A stretch of 64,000 bases of DNA from Conchocele bisecta (lineage: Eukaryota; Mollusca; Bivalvia; Lucinida; Thyasiridae), in assembly GCA_029237695.1 (NCBI GenBank), contig CM055271.1:78689488-78753487 (forward strand), read 5' to 3'. The notes under the pieces were generated by a model that was not told the origin of the DNA, searched no databases, and saw only the letters and a program-made list of their open reading frames with translations. Numbering within the stretch: the first letter of the stretch is position 1; each line of letters opens with the position of its first letter. Position numbers and translations under genes: made by a program. Below, piece by piece: positions 33,567-44,160 of the stretch.

Positions 33567-34148
33567 TAGAGAATAGTAGGTTAGTGCCGTGAATGGGAAA
33601 AAATATCTGGCAAGGCTCAGGAAACGGGATGGGCGAGGCTTTGCCGAGCACATCCCGTTTCCGTGCCGCGCCAGATATTTGTTCCCATTCACGGCACTAA
33701 CCTACTATTCTATTTATCCCGTCAACACCTACAAATTGCTGTAAAATGCAAAAATAGTATTGACTGGATATCAAACATGTTTCACGGCACCGTGTTTCAC
33801 GGCACATACGCACTGTGTTGACGGGATAAAATGTTTTATCCCGTCAACACAGTGTGTATATATGTGCCGTGAAACACGGTGCCGTAAAACATTTTTGATA
33901 TCATGTCAATACGACCTAATCACTGCGTATGAATATGTGCGGTTGCTGGGGTTATTTGTTTGCATTTCAAAGCCATTTGCATGTGTTGACGGGAAAAATA
34001 GAATAGTAGGCTAGTGCCGTGAATTTGAGAAAATATCTGGCGCGGCACGGAAACGGGATATGCTCGGCAGGGCCTCGCCCATCCCGTTTCCTGAGCCATG
34101 CCAGATATGTTTTCCCATTCACGGCACTAACCTACTATTCTCTATTTA
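33567..34148. mobile_element. Nested palindrome: foldback, arm, inverted arm, foldback (families G and H)
   Basis: Two foldbacks at 33567-33715 and 34000-34148 share ends reading AGAATAGTAGGTTAGTGCCG and centres GGAAACGGGATG..CATCCCGTTTCC. Between them lie two arms in opposite orientation (33716-33835 and 33838-33999), meeting at GACGGGATAAAATGTTTTAT. Each foldback is a hairpin, and the whole 582 bp is a larger hairpin. A half unit (one H arm plus one G foldback) lies at 50284-50590. Confidence 0.75.
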
Positions 34149-34348
34149 TAAATTATACATTCTCTATGTCACCTTTCGACGTCATTTACAGGAAATGTCA
34201 CAGTTTGCTTTAAATATCTTTCATGAACAATGGCACATGTACATGTAGGTACAAAAGCACGTGTCTCATTTGAAATGTGTGTGAAAACCTGAGCCCAAGC
34301 GTTAATACTGATACATGTAACACGTCTATATATTTGAATGATTTAGAT

Positions 34349-34710
34349 ACGGAGCCTCGCAGGGGACGTAGAATGTTTTTTCTTTATTATTATTTATTAA
34401 TTCGTTCCCACGAAATAACAATTCGTTCCCTGAATTTAACACAGCAACGAATTGTTAATTCAAGGGAACGAATTGTTAGATCGTGGGAACAAATTGTTAA
34501 TTCGAGGGAACCAATTGTTATATCGTGGGAACGAATTGTCATTTCGTGGGAACGAATTGTTAATTCGAGGGGACGAATTATTATATTGTGGAAACGAATT
34601 GTTAATTCGAGGCGATTCGAGGGAATGAATTGTTAAATTGAGGAAACGAATTGTTATTTCGTGGGAACGAATTAAGAAAAAAATATCCATATCCCCCGCG
34701 GGGCTCCGTA
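34349..34710. mobile_element. TIR element filled with a 21-bp minisatellite (family F)
   Basis: Ends are ACGGAGCCTCGCAGGGGAC and CCCCCGCGGGGCTCCGT. The body is about a dozen units of about 21 bp of the form GGGAACGAATTGTTATTTCG, present in both orientations so that left and right halves are partly inverted. Copies: 34851-35035 (left part) and 62724-63200. The long open frames on both strands result from the 21-bp period. Confidence 0.7.
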
Positions 34711-34850
34711 CACAGAAACTACATGCACATGTAATCTAATCCCCGAATGTTTAGTCTGTACCACGGGGAAACTTGCAAGTCACCCTGCGTTACAAACAGA
34801 ACATTCGGGTTACCTGAAAGTGTAACAACCCATATATCTAGTTCATAGAT

Positions 34851-35035
34851 ACGGAGCCCCGCAGGTGACATGGATTTCTTTTTATTAATTCGCTCACACG
34901 AAATAACAGTGCGTTCTCTCAATTTAACAATTCGTTCAATCGAATTGACATTGCGTTCCCTCAATTTAACAATTCGTAACCTATAATTAACATTTTGTTC
35001 CCACGATATAACAATTCGTTCCCACTACTACGTAC
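34851..35035. repeat. Partial family-F element
   Basis: ACGGAGCCCCGCAGGTGACA is followed by seven or so diverged AATTCGTTCCC units. No right terminus was found. Confidence 0.6.
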
Positions 35036-35133
35036 TTTGTTTTTACTTGTTGCATACGCGGAAGCCGACGCACACCCGTGTATTATTTCCGGCTCTTCAA
35101 AAATGTACGAGGGAATATATATCCTCTATTTAT

Positions 35134-35376
35134 GGGGCCCGTTTGGCTAAACTTCGTACGACTAAAATGTTCGTAAGCGCAAATTTAGAATCGTCTGGAA
35201 ATTCCAAGTGATGTATTTACATTTATTGAGCATAGGCTGCATATGCAGCCTATGCTCAATAAATGTAAATCCAATAATTGTTTACAAGAAAACATTGTTA
35301 ATATGAAATTTACAGACTATCATAATTTTGCATTTACGAACATTTTAGTCGTACGAAGTTTAGTGAAACGGACCCC
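35134..35376. mobile_element. Foldback MITE, family B
   Basis: GGGGCCCGTTTGGCTAAACT on the left, GTTTAGTGAAACGGACCCC on the right. The central palindrome is GAGCATAGGCTGCATATGCA and its mirror. Confidence 0.78.
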
Positions 35377-35415
35377 TGCTCTGCAAGCGGCGCACATGCG
35401 ATTGCGAGAAGTATA

Positions 35416-35630
35416 CAGTGGGGCCTCTCTAAACCATTCAACAAGAACCATATGTGATCATAATTTTGATTGGTTTCTTGGTCACTTTTCTCAGGTGATA
35501 ATGCCGGTTCGTGATCGCATAGCACACAACTATGGTTCAGAATGATCAAATACCCGATTTACCGTGAAACCGCGCTAAACAGGACACCATGGGGACCTCA
35601 CAGGGTGTCCGGTTTAGCGAGGTTTCACTG
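35416..35630. mobile_element. Pogo-like MITE, family C
   Basis: CAGTGGGGCCTCTCTAAACC to GGTTTAGCGAGGTTTCACTG, TA-flanked. It lies in the opposite orientation to the copy at 3638, with the short palindrome at the right end. Confidence 0.7.
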
Positions 35631-35785
35631 TAGAGTATTAGATTTGTATGTGTATATATGCACGGGTTCCGCAGCGTATGATATTGCGCAACTTTAGGAG
35701 AAAGCTTTTTTACTATATACATGTACGTACATCACTCGCAATGTAATTGTGACTCAAGAATCTACATGTAGATTAAATAAACAAA

Positions 35786-36042
35786 TTAACCCTTACACCG
35801 CTATCTTATTTTTTGTCGTCTGCTGTTTATTTATATTTTCCATTTCTATCATCAAAAAAATGCTTTGACAGCACTTTAGAATAATTTACAACATGCTTTG
35901 ACAGCACTTCAGAATCATTTCCATTGGAAACTATTGGAAATGATTCTGAAGTGCTGTCAAACCAAGTTTTCATTGAGAAATAAGGCAATATATAAAAGCA
36001 ACAGCAGACGACAATTGTTGTGAGTAGCGGTCTAAGGGTTAA
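35786..36042. mobile_element. TTAA-ended foldback, family T
   Basis: TTAACCCTTACACCGCTATC at the left and GGTCTAAGGGTTAA at the right. Inner arms carry GTCGTCTGCTG and AGCACTTCAGAATCATTTCC in mirror image. A second copy is at 49742-49945. Noncoding, piggyBac-like ends. Confidence 0.65.
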
Positions 36043-36079
36043 TATTGATTTGTAACGAACTATTGTACTGTGTTGACAG

Positions 36080-36229
36080 AGCGCATTCCCCGGTATGGAC
36101 GGACCGGACGGTGAGGTGTGGATGTCGTACACGGATATATCCTGACTGAGGTTCGCCACCATTCTGGCTCTGGACCTCAACGGAACGTCCTACACTATCT
36201 ACCCGCAGGACACGGGACTGTTTGATAAC
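36080..36229 (+). pseudogene. Host gene (plus strand), exon with in-frame TGA
   Basis: A 150-bp block after the acceptor TGTTGACAG and before a donor GTAAGC is open except for one TGA at 36143-36145. It reads SAFPGMDGPDGEVWMSYTDI(S-stop) and then LRFATILALDLNGTSYTIYP, ending at phase 0. The next exon at 36752 also starts at phase 0. The two exons share Asp-Gly turns followed by beta-strand-like stretches, which could be blades of a beta-propeller, but I do not recognise the family. The stop suggests a pseudogene, a sequencing error, or an exon that begins further in. Confidence 0.4.
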
Positions 36230-36514
36230 GTAAGCCAAAGAGGAACGCCTCAAAACCGGACACCAAGAAAACACATGTGGTCGTATTTTTGATGAGTTTC
36301 TTGGTCATTTATCTCGGATGATAATGTCTGTTCATGATCGCATAGCACACAACTATGGCTCAGAATGATAAAATGCCTGATCAAAACACGACATCACATA
36401 CGTTCAAGCAATTAAGTTCACGACGCGGTATACATTAAAACTTACTATATACATGGATGGTGCCTTCGAATATAAAATACATTCGACGACACTAACCATG
36501 TATTTACGAATATA

Positions 36515-36583
36515 CATTGGAACCTTTCCAAACCGGACACCCTGGGAGGTCCCCAGGGTGTCCGGCTTAGAGAGGTTTCACGG
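36515..36583. mobile_element. Pogo-like palindrome, family C, solo
   Basis: A 69-bp hairpin, CATTGGAACCTTTCCAAACC to GGCTTAGAGAGGTTTCACGG, centred on GGGAGGTCCCCAGGG. A second solo hairpin with the same plan lies at 36661-36729, and a terminus-only fragment at about 36237-36375. Confidence 0.6.
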
Positions 36584-36751
36584 TAAGTCATTCGTGACCG
36601 CTGGCTAAACAGGGTTCCCCGTCCTCCAAATCACATGCCGTGTCTCGTATGCAATAATAACAGTGGAATCCCACTCAACCGAACGCCCTGAGGATCTCCC
36701 AGGGTGTCCGGCTTGGAGAGTTTACACTGCATACGACTGATGTGTATACAG

Positions 36752-36897
36752 GCTACTGACGGCAACATGTTCGTGGTGCCATACGATGAGCCTTTAGGCT
36801 GGGGTGGTTGGACCACATTTGGCGGACTCGAGTTAGACGGAAGTACCAGACCGTCGAAGATTGCCGTTTACCACGTGTCCATGGCGTTACCAAACAT
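36752..36897 (+). CDS. Host gene (plus strand), internal exon
   Basis: The acceptor TGTATACAG precedes GCTACTGAC. The frame reads ATDGNMFVVPYDEPLGWGGW, then TTFGGLELDGSTRPSKIAV and YHVSMALPN. A donor GTACGT follows at 36898 and leaves two bases of a codon. The third exon at 47533 supplies exactly one base, so phases agree. The W-x-x-W and G-G pattern recalls lectin-type beta-propeller blades; this is a resemblance only. The intron to the next exon would be 10.6 kb and contains the 38-bp satellite arrays. Confidence 0.45.
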
Positions 36898-36936
36898 GTA
36901 CGTTGGATTTCTACATGGTTGATCAAATTGAATGTA

Positions 36937-37105
36937 CAGTGAAACCTCTCTAAACCGGCGACCACGTGGATCTCAGTTTGTTTATTAATTTGGATGGGTT
37001 TCTCTGTAAGTTCTTTCATTCTCGTGTCTGTTCATGATTGAAAATTACGAAATTTATTCGTCGAATGCTAATTACAGTGGTGTCCGGTTTCGAGTGGTTC
37101 CACTG
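36937..37105. mobile_element. Pogo-like MITE, family C
   Basis: CAGTGAAACCTCTCTAAACC to GGTTTCGAGTGGTTCCACTG with TA at both sides. It lies about 40 bp after the second exon of the plus-strand gene. Confidence 0.65.
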
Positions 37106-37187
37106 TATGTGCGTTATATTTACATTGTCTCTGCGTTTTACATGTTAAATCCATATTCCGTCAATTGCGTCTATTAAGTTTATTATA

Positions 37188-38168
37188 TGAATGAATGGCC
37201 TTTTTGTGGAATTTATCGGGGTATAAACTTGGAAAAGTCGCGGGAATACTGGACGAAGGCCGGAAGGCCTCGTCCAGTATTCCCGCGACTTTTCCAAGTT
37301 TATATCCCCGATAAATTCAACAGAAAGGCCATTCATTCCTTATAATTCCAGCATTTTAAATAAATTCATCAAGAAGATGTGTTTATTTTCCGTTTTCTTA
37401 AGTATTATTTTAACTGCGCCTCACGGTTACGGAAAGTAGTTCGGTGTGGGAGTTTACTGGGATATAAACTTTGGACAGAGACTTGCTAAGGGCCAATCAA
37501 ATGTTAGGGAATTGTGTAAATATTTTTATGCTGGAATTATATACACATATGAAACGCAGGTGCTTCTAGCGTGTCTTGGATGGTCAATTATAGTTTATAT
37601 GTACAGTTTTTACAGTCGTTTCCTCAAAGTACATGTTTTAATATATCATGAAAATACTAACTTTCATTACCTCAATTTTCGCTAACTCGCAGTATTTTCC
37701 TCAGACCCGTGGACTTTTAATTGCAGCCTGTAACTCTGTGACCATCCCGTGCGGTACGGGGGTCACAGAGTTACAACTGCAACTACTGGATTTTGAGCAA
37801 ACGAGTGCTGACTGTACATGAAACCACAGGTTAAATATACCTATACACTTTGTTTTACTCCCTGTTATAACTAAATAATTCCAGCACACAAATATTTACA
37901 AAATTCCCTAACATTTGATTGGCCCGTAGCAAGTCTCTGTCCAAAATGTATATCCCATTAAACTCCCACGCCGAACTACTTCCGTAACCTTGAGGCGCAG
38001 TTAAAATAATTATTAAGAAAACGGAAAATAAACACATTTTCTTGATGAATTTATTTCAAATGCTGGAATTATATGGAATGAATGGCCTTTTTGTTGAATT
38101 TATCGGGGATATAAACTTGGAAAAGTCGCGGGAATACTGGACGAGGCCTTAAAAAATTACAATTTTCG

Positions 38169-38205
<37 letters not shown>

Positions 38206-38290
38206 TAATTTTTTATCGCTTCGTCCAGTATTCCCGCGACTTTTCCAAGTTTATACCCCGATAAATTCCACAAAAAGGCCATTCATTCCT
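37188..38290. mobile_element. Nested palindrome, 1.1 kb (family D)
   Basis: Foldbacks at 37188-37339 and 38074-38290 share arms GGAATGAATGGCC, TTTATCGGGGTATAAACTTG and AAGTCGCGGGAATACTGGAC. Inside them, long arms (about 37340-37552 and 37870-38073) are inverted copies of each other, for example CGGTTACGGAAAGTAG and its mirror. The second foldback has about 30 A residues at its tip. A further hairpin (TGTAACTCTGTGACC and mirror) sits in the centre at 37716-37785. A single foldback with one shortened arm is at 56775-57135. Confidence 0.75.
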
Positions 38291-38810
38291 ATATTGTATT
38301 GTGTACTGCATGTAACAGGGAGTAAACATTTATATTTTCAACTGATTTTTCCCCACTTATTGATACTTTTAGGTACATTTAATGCATTTATAGACCTTGG
38401 TATGTTACTTCAACCTGTGATATGACACACATTGAATGAAGTGATCACTATGGTGAATAAGTGTGTATTTGTGCAAGAGATTACAAGAGATTACAATGGA
38501 TTGGATAATATACTAAGTGACATTTTGTTCTAACGTACACCAACATAGAGGATTAAATTTGCGACAATGTTGGATTCTGGATTTTGTGGACAGGTGACAG
38601 AAATCGGAGCTGGATAAGAACCGACAGACGTGATTCTGAATATGCGTGCTTGGTCTGTGGTTTTTCTTCCAGATCATGTCATGCATGTTTTAATTTCACG
38701 TCATGTCAAAGCAGCACTATTGAATATAATGAATAACTTTAATATTCTACACCAGAATTAAAGTTCATTCATCGTCTGATGTGTAACTGATAAATTAAGG
38801 TAAGTTACTT
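38291..38810. other. No feature recognised
   Basis: AT-rich, without open frames, array or inverted ends. Confidence 0.5.
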
Positions 38811-38814
38811 GTAT

Positions 38815-39440
38815 ATGACAACTTTTGCCTCACCACGATAGTGGAGGGGACATTTAGTGTTACCCTTGACCTTGTCCGTTCTTCCGTCCGTCACCAACCT
38901 AGTAACTCGAAAAACTTTTAAACCGTAATAGCTCCATACCTGAAACTTGGTACATGTGTGTTTGATTCGACCCCATGGTCATGGTTTATCTCCCCCTTTT
39001 CAAGTTAGAATTTTCCAATTTTGTCTTGTAGCTCGTAAAACTTTTAAACCCTAATAGCTACGCACCTGAAACTTGGTATGTCCTTATGATGAGTAGATTT
39101 GCAAAGTTTATTTTCATTCGACCACTGAGTCATGGATTATCTCCCTCTTTTTGAATTAGAATTTGAAAATTTTGCCTTGTAACTCGTAAAACTTTTGTAA
39201 TAGCTACAGCACTGAAATTTGATATGTAGCTTCCTTCTGATGAGTAGATGCGGAAAGTTTATTTCGATTTTTGATTCGAACCCCGTGTCATGGATTATCT
39301 CTCCCTTTTGGACACTGGAATTTTGCCTTGTTACTATCAAAGCGATATGTGGGGTATCCGTGTTCTATGAACACATTTTCTAGTTTAATTATCTCCCTTT
39401 GTTTTTTCGCACACTGATTTGTCCGGGGCATAACGCGAAC
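38815..39440. repeat. Diverged tandem repeat, about 150-bp unit, three units
   Basis: Each unit has GTAACTCGTAAAACTTTTAA, then ATAGCTACGCACCTGAAACT and TCATGGATTATCTCCC-type text. The same phrases occur in order three times with loss of similarity. It opens with CTCACCACGATAGTGGAGG. It is probably the decayed tail of a dispersed element. Confidence 0.55.
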
Positions 39441-39508
39441 ACCCTTTGCAATATTTTTTATGAAACTTAACACATGCATAGGTCTCACTGGACAGGGCGG
39501 AGCTAGCG

Positions 39509-40013
39509 TTAAAGGTACATGCCCATTCAGTAGGCACAAAATGTTCTTTATGTCAGAGACATCATCGGAGACATTTTCTGGCCAGATAAACAATCATTTA
39601 CCATTACCCACGTATTGTTTGGCATTATTATACATTTTATATCAGAAGAAAATTTCCACATTGATATCAGGGACGATAACCGTGTTTCCTTAAAATGTTA
39701 ACGGACATTACTATTTATTCTCTGTATTTATTTTTTGATGTGCAATGATCATACTTTATAATCTGTCAATTTTTTTTTCAGTTGATGCATTTAATTTAAT
39801 AGTATAAATAATTATAAAATATCATGCCCCATTTGCACATGAAAATACCGATACCATCGCGCGTCACTATCAGTAAAATAAATATTACCAAATGATTATA
39901 GCTGTATAGCGGGCACTCGTAATGTTTATAACTAGTGGAATAGTGACAATTACACACTTATTTAATTCCCATAAAGAGCATTTTTAGCCTACTGAGTGGG
40001 CTTGCACCTTTAA
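39509..40013. mobile_element. TTAA-flanked MITE, family M, full length
   Basis: TTAA plus AGGTACATGCCCATTCAGTA at left; CTACTGAGTGGGCTTGCACC plus TTTAA at right. The internal blocks (GACGATAACCGTGTTTCCTT, ATGCCCCATTTGCACATG) match the copy at 30577. Confidence 0.75.
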
Positions 40014-40852
40014 AAAGGGGTTGGACAATTGTTGTCGCGACCGCCTGCGGACAGTGCGATATAGTCTGCACATTGATGTCCATCTGTATTTTTTTTGCCG
40101 AGCCTGCTTGCGGAAAGAGAGACTTAGTGATCACAATGACGTCCGTGTGTCAGTCCGTCCGAAATCGGTGTATGTTTTTAAATACCATATCCTAAGTCAC
40201 ATTGACTTGAAACATCAAATGCTTATTAGTCATAATCCATATATTCATTCTGTGTCCCACTCATGCGGCCCTTGTGCCCCAAGGTCAAGGTCAAATGACT
40301 TTGAAATTTTTGTTAAAGTTTTTGCGTACCTTATCTCCACAACACTTACCCAGATTTGCTTCAAACTTCAGATAATTCTTTATTATCATCCATATTTTCA
40401 TATTATAGCCCACGCATGCGACCCACATGCCCAAGATCAAGGTCAAATGACTTTCAAATTTGCGTTAAAGCTTTTACATACGTTAATTCAAACTTCAAAT
40501 AAATATACTCGGACACCATCAAATGCCTCGATCGGTGGGCTCAACATGCGGGTCATGGCCATCTGGTTTTTATTTACCGTAGGTTAAAGTTTTTAAGAAC
40601 ACTATATCTCAGAAACAGCTTCGCCAATTCACTCGAAGCTTCACATGTGTGTTTATCATCATCCTTATTTTCATTCTATGCTCAACCCCTGCAACCCCTG
40701 TGCCCAATATCAAGGTAAAATTACTTTCAAATTTACCTCAAAGTTTTTGACATGCCTGCATGTGGACAGTGCGAAATAGTTGTCACATTGGCCTACATAC
40801 GTACGTACGTACATCCGTCCGGTTAAATTTTTTTGATTTAAGGTTAAAGTTT

Positions 40853-41753
40853 TTAAAGGTACATGCCCACTCAGTAGGCACAAACTGTTCTTTATAGCAA
40901 TTAAATAAGTGTATAATTGTGTCACTATTCCACCAGTTCTAAAAATTATGTGTGCCCGCTATCCATATATAATCAGTTAGTAATATTTATTTTACTGATA
41001 ATGACTAGCAGTGGTATCAAGCTATTTTCATATTCAAATGAGACATGATATTTTTATGCCACCGGGTTTCGAAGAAACGGGTGGCATATAGTGTTTGGAC
41101 CGTCCTTCCGTCCGTCTGTCCGTCCGTCACACTTTTCGGTTAACCACTTTGTCACAGTTTCTCAAATATGCTGCAGGTGGCATCCGCGTTCGACAGACGC
41201 ATTTCTTGTTTTTAATAATTTATGCTAATTAAAGGTACATACCCACTCAATAGGCACAACAATTAAAGTTATGTGTATTCTCAGTTATTTGTAGGAATTA
41301 AATAAGTGTATAATTTTGTCACTATTCCACCAGTTCTAAACATTACGAGTGCCCGTTATATGGATATAATCATTTAGTAATGTTTATTTCACTGATAGTG
41401 ACACGCGTGATATCAGGCTATTTTCATAGGCAAATGGGGCATGATATTTTGTAATTACTTATACTAATTAAATGTGTTTCCCTGAAAAAATAATGTTTTC
41501 GACAGATTATAAAGTATGATCATTGCACATCAAAAAATAAATAGTAATGTATTGGTAACATTTTAAGGAAACACGGTTATCGCCCCTGATAGCAGTGTGG
41601 AAATTTACGTCTGATATAAAAATAAAAATATAATAATGCCAATAAATATGTGTATTAATGCTGAATTAATGTTTATTTTGCCAGAAAATGTCTCAGATGA
41701 TGTCTCTGATATAAAAAACATTTTGTGCCTACTGAGTGGGCATGTACCTTTAA
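40853..41753. mobile_element. Family M dimer (truncated plus full) with a family N insertion
   Basis: 40853-41228 is the left part of an M element carrying family N at about 41053-41212. At an internal TTAA (41229) a complete second M element begins and runs to 41753. The outer edges are TTAA. The sequence before and after joins to TTTTTAAGAACACTATATCT, which exists unbroken at about 40590, so the pre-insertion site is visible. Confidence 0.7.
41053..41212 (+). repeat. Family N repeat with (TCCG)n tract
   Basis: Starts with the hairpin TATGCCACCGGGTTTCGAAG..AAACGGGTGGCATA, then GTGTTTGGACCGTCC, a short (CGTC)n tract, and ends GGCATCCGCGTTCGACAGAC. The inverted copy with a longer tract lies at 57574-57785. 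Confidence 0.65.
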
Positions 41754-42119
41754 GAACACTATATCTCTGAAACCGCTTCACCAATTCACTCAAAACTTCA
41801 CATACAGTGTATTTGTCACCCACATTTTCATTATTATTTATATGTGCCCAATGTCACGGTCAAATTACTTTGAAATTTCCCTTAAAGTTTTTGTTGGGCC
41901 CGCTTGCAGACAGAGCGATATAGTTGGCACATTGGTGTGCATTCAGGATAAAGTTTTTGGTTAAAGTGTTTTTTAGTTAAAGTTTTTGGGTATACTATCA
42001 AAGCCTCGGCGGGTGCGGCATGTTTTTACGTCAACGGGCTAAAGCTTTGTTGCAATAAAAAAAATTGTTTATACTATCAAATGCCTCGGCGGGCACGACA
42101 TGCAGGCCATGGCCATCTA

Positions 42120-43446
42120 GTTATTATGGCATGCGATTTGATCAGTCGGCCATCGCACCATGACTAGTTTAGCACTTGATCAGTCGACCATCGCACCAGG
42201 ACTAGTTTAGCACTTGATCAGTAGGCCATCACACCAGGACTAGTTTAGCACTTGATCAGTCAGCCATCACACCAGGACTAGTTTAGCACTTGATCAGTCG
42301 AACATCGCTCCAGGACTAGTTTAGAACTTGATCAGTCGGCCATCGCACCAGGACTAGTTTAAAACTTGATCAGTTTCCCATCTCACCAGGACTAGTATAG
42401 CACTTGATCAGTCGGCCATCGCACCAGGACTAGTTTAGAACTTGTTCAGTCGGCCATCGCACCAGGACTAGTATCGCACTTGATCAGTCGGTTATCACAC
42501 CGGGACTAGTTTAGCCCTTGATCAGTCGGCCATCGCACCAGGACAAGTATAGCACTCGATCAGTCGGCCATCGCACCAGGACTAGTTTAGAACTTGATCA
42601 GTCGGCCATCGCTCCAGGACTAGTGTAGAACTTGATCAGTCGGCCATTGCTCCAAGACTAGTTTAGAACTTGATCAGTCGGCCATCGCACCAGCCACCAG
42701 GACTAGTTTAGCACTTGATCAGTCGGCAATCTCACCATGACTAGTATAGAACTAGATCAGTCGGCCATCGTTCCAGGACTGGTTTAGCCCTTGGTCAGTC
42801 GGCCATCGCACCAGGACTAGTGTAGCCCTTGATCAGTCGGCCATCGCACCAGGACTAGTATAGAACTTGATCAGTCGGCCATCGCACCTGGACTAGTTTA
42901 GCCCTTGATCAGTCGGTCATCGCACCATAAGTAGTATAGCGCTTGATTAGTCGCCCATTGCACCATGCCCAGTATAGCACTTGATCAGTTGGCCATCTCA
43001 CCACGCCCAGTATAGCACGTGATCAGTCGGCCATGCCGAGTATAGCACTTGATCAGTCGGCCATCGCACCAGGACTAGTAGAGCACTTGATCAGTCTGCC
43101 ATCGCACCATAACTAGTATAGCGCTTGATCAGTCGCCCATTGCACCATGCCCAGCATAGCACTTGATCAATTGGCCATCGCACCGAGACTAGTTTAGCCC
43201 TTGATCAATCGGCCATCGCACCAGGACTAGTATAGCACTCGATCAGTCGGTCATCGCACCATGACTAGTTTAGAACTTGATCAGTCGGCCATCGCACCAC
43301 GACTAGTTTAGAACTTGATCAGTCGGCCATCGCACCAAGACTAGTTTAGAACTTTATCAGTCGGCCATCGCACCAAGACTAGTATAGCACTTGATCAGTC
43401 GGCCATCGCACCAGGACTAGTTTAGCACTTGATTAGTCGGCCACGT
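42120..43446. repeat. 38-bp satellite array 1
   Basis: About 34 units of consensus ACTTGATCAGTCGGCCATCG plus CACCAGGACTAGTTTAGC. Units differ mainly at GGACTAG versus TGCCCAG and at TTTAGCAC versus TATAGAAC. The spacing is constant, without unrelated spacers, so this is a satellite. It ends where the shared flank (43447-44160) begins. Confidence 0.95.
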
Positions 43447-44160
43447 CATCCTGCGTTACAGACAGAAGTGGTGGTCGGGGTGTAGTGTAGTCATAGACAA
43501 AAACTGGTGGTGGTGGCGATACACATTGTTCCCACTGTGGGATATACACCGGAACTTTTTGGACGCCAAATGTAGATGGCGGGTGTGTGTGGGAGATCAT
43601 TGTTTTGTGTCCCCGGCGGTGGTGCGGAGTACAATGATGAATTACTGATGAATTAATGAATTATTGTATTGAACACACATGTATATGCACTGTGATACCG
43701 TACTTCACAATCCTCAAGTTTTAAATTGTTTCTGTATCGTAAAACTGAACATTTATTCATTTTGAAAAACTTAAAATTGTGGCAGATGATCGAAATGAAA
43801 ACCGGATGTTTACATGCGAAATGAACCGGTGCATCGGTATATTTTAACCGCACGATGACCCACTGTATATTCATACCATATCCGTACGGATATATCGTAT
43901 ATACGAACGGATATCGTATGTTTTTGTATAATATTCGTATAGTACCTTTGTATAATGTAAACAAACTGTACTATACGATGATACGGTAAGTTTTTAACAG
44001 AAATAGCGAAAGAATGACCTCACAAACGGTATCGCGAAAGAATGACCGGAACAACGGGACCGCGATTGGACTGCAATTAGACTGCAATTTCAGAGCGGAC
44101 GAATTGCAATTCAACGACCGCTGGATTGCAATTCTTGGTAAGTGAATCGCAGGCGGGAGT
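43447..44160. repeat. Flank unit following array 1
   Basis: About 715 bp that recurs after array 2 at 45503-46256. It contains GTGTAGTCATAGACAAAAAC, a palindromic core CATATCCGTACGGATATATC..ACGAACGGATATCGTA, and two GCGAAAGAATGACC units. It closes in TCGCAGGCGGGAGTGTA, exactly where array 2 starts. Confidence 0.85.

Larger units (their letters stand above)
40014..42115. repeat. Tandem family O units interrupted by family M and N insertions
   Basis: Units of about 170 bp share GGTCAAATGACTTTGAAATT, GTTAAAGTTTTT and AGAACACTATATCTC. They lie at about 40200-40310, 40370-40470, 40600-40750 and 41760-41890. A family M block (40853-41753) sits between two unit halves, in a TTAA of the unit text. 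The frame at 40021-40587 (188 codons) runs through three units and is not a gene. Confidence 0.6.

Noticed and set aside
34277..34636. 119-codon plus-strand frame (and 104-codon minus-strand frame at 62858-63172)
   Set aside because: Both are read through a 21-bp minisatellite; the frames are open only because 21 is a multiple of 3.
40021..40587. 188-codon plus-strand frame
   Set aside because: It crosses three units of the family O tandem repeat and has no domain.
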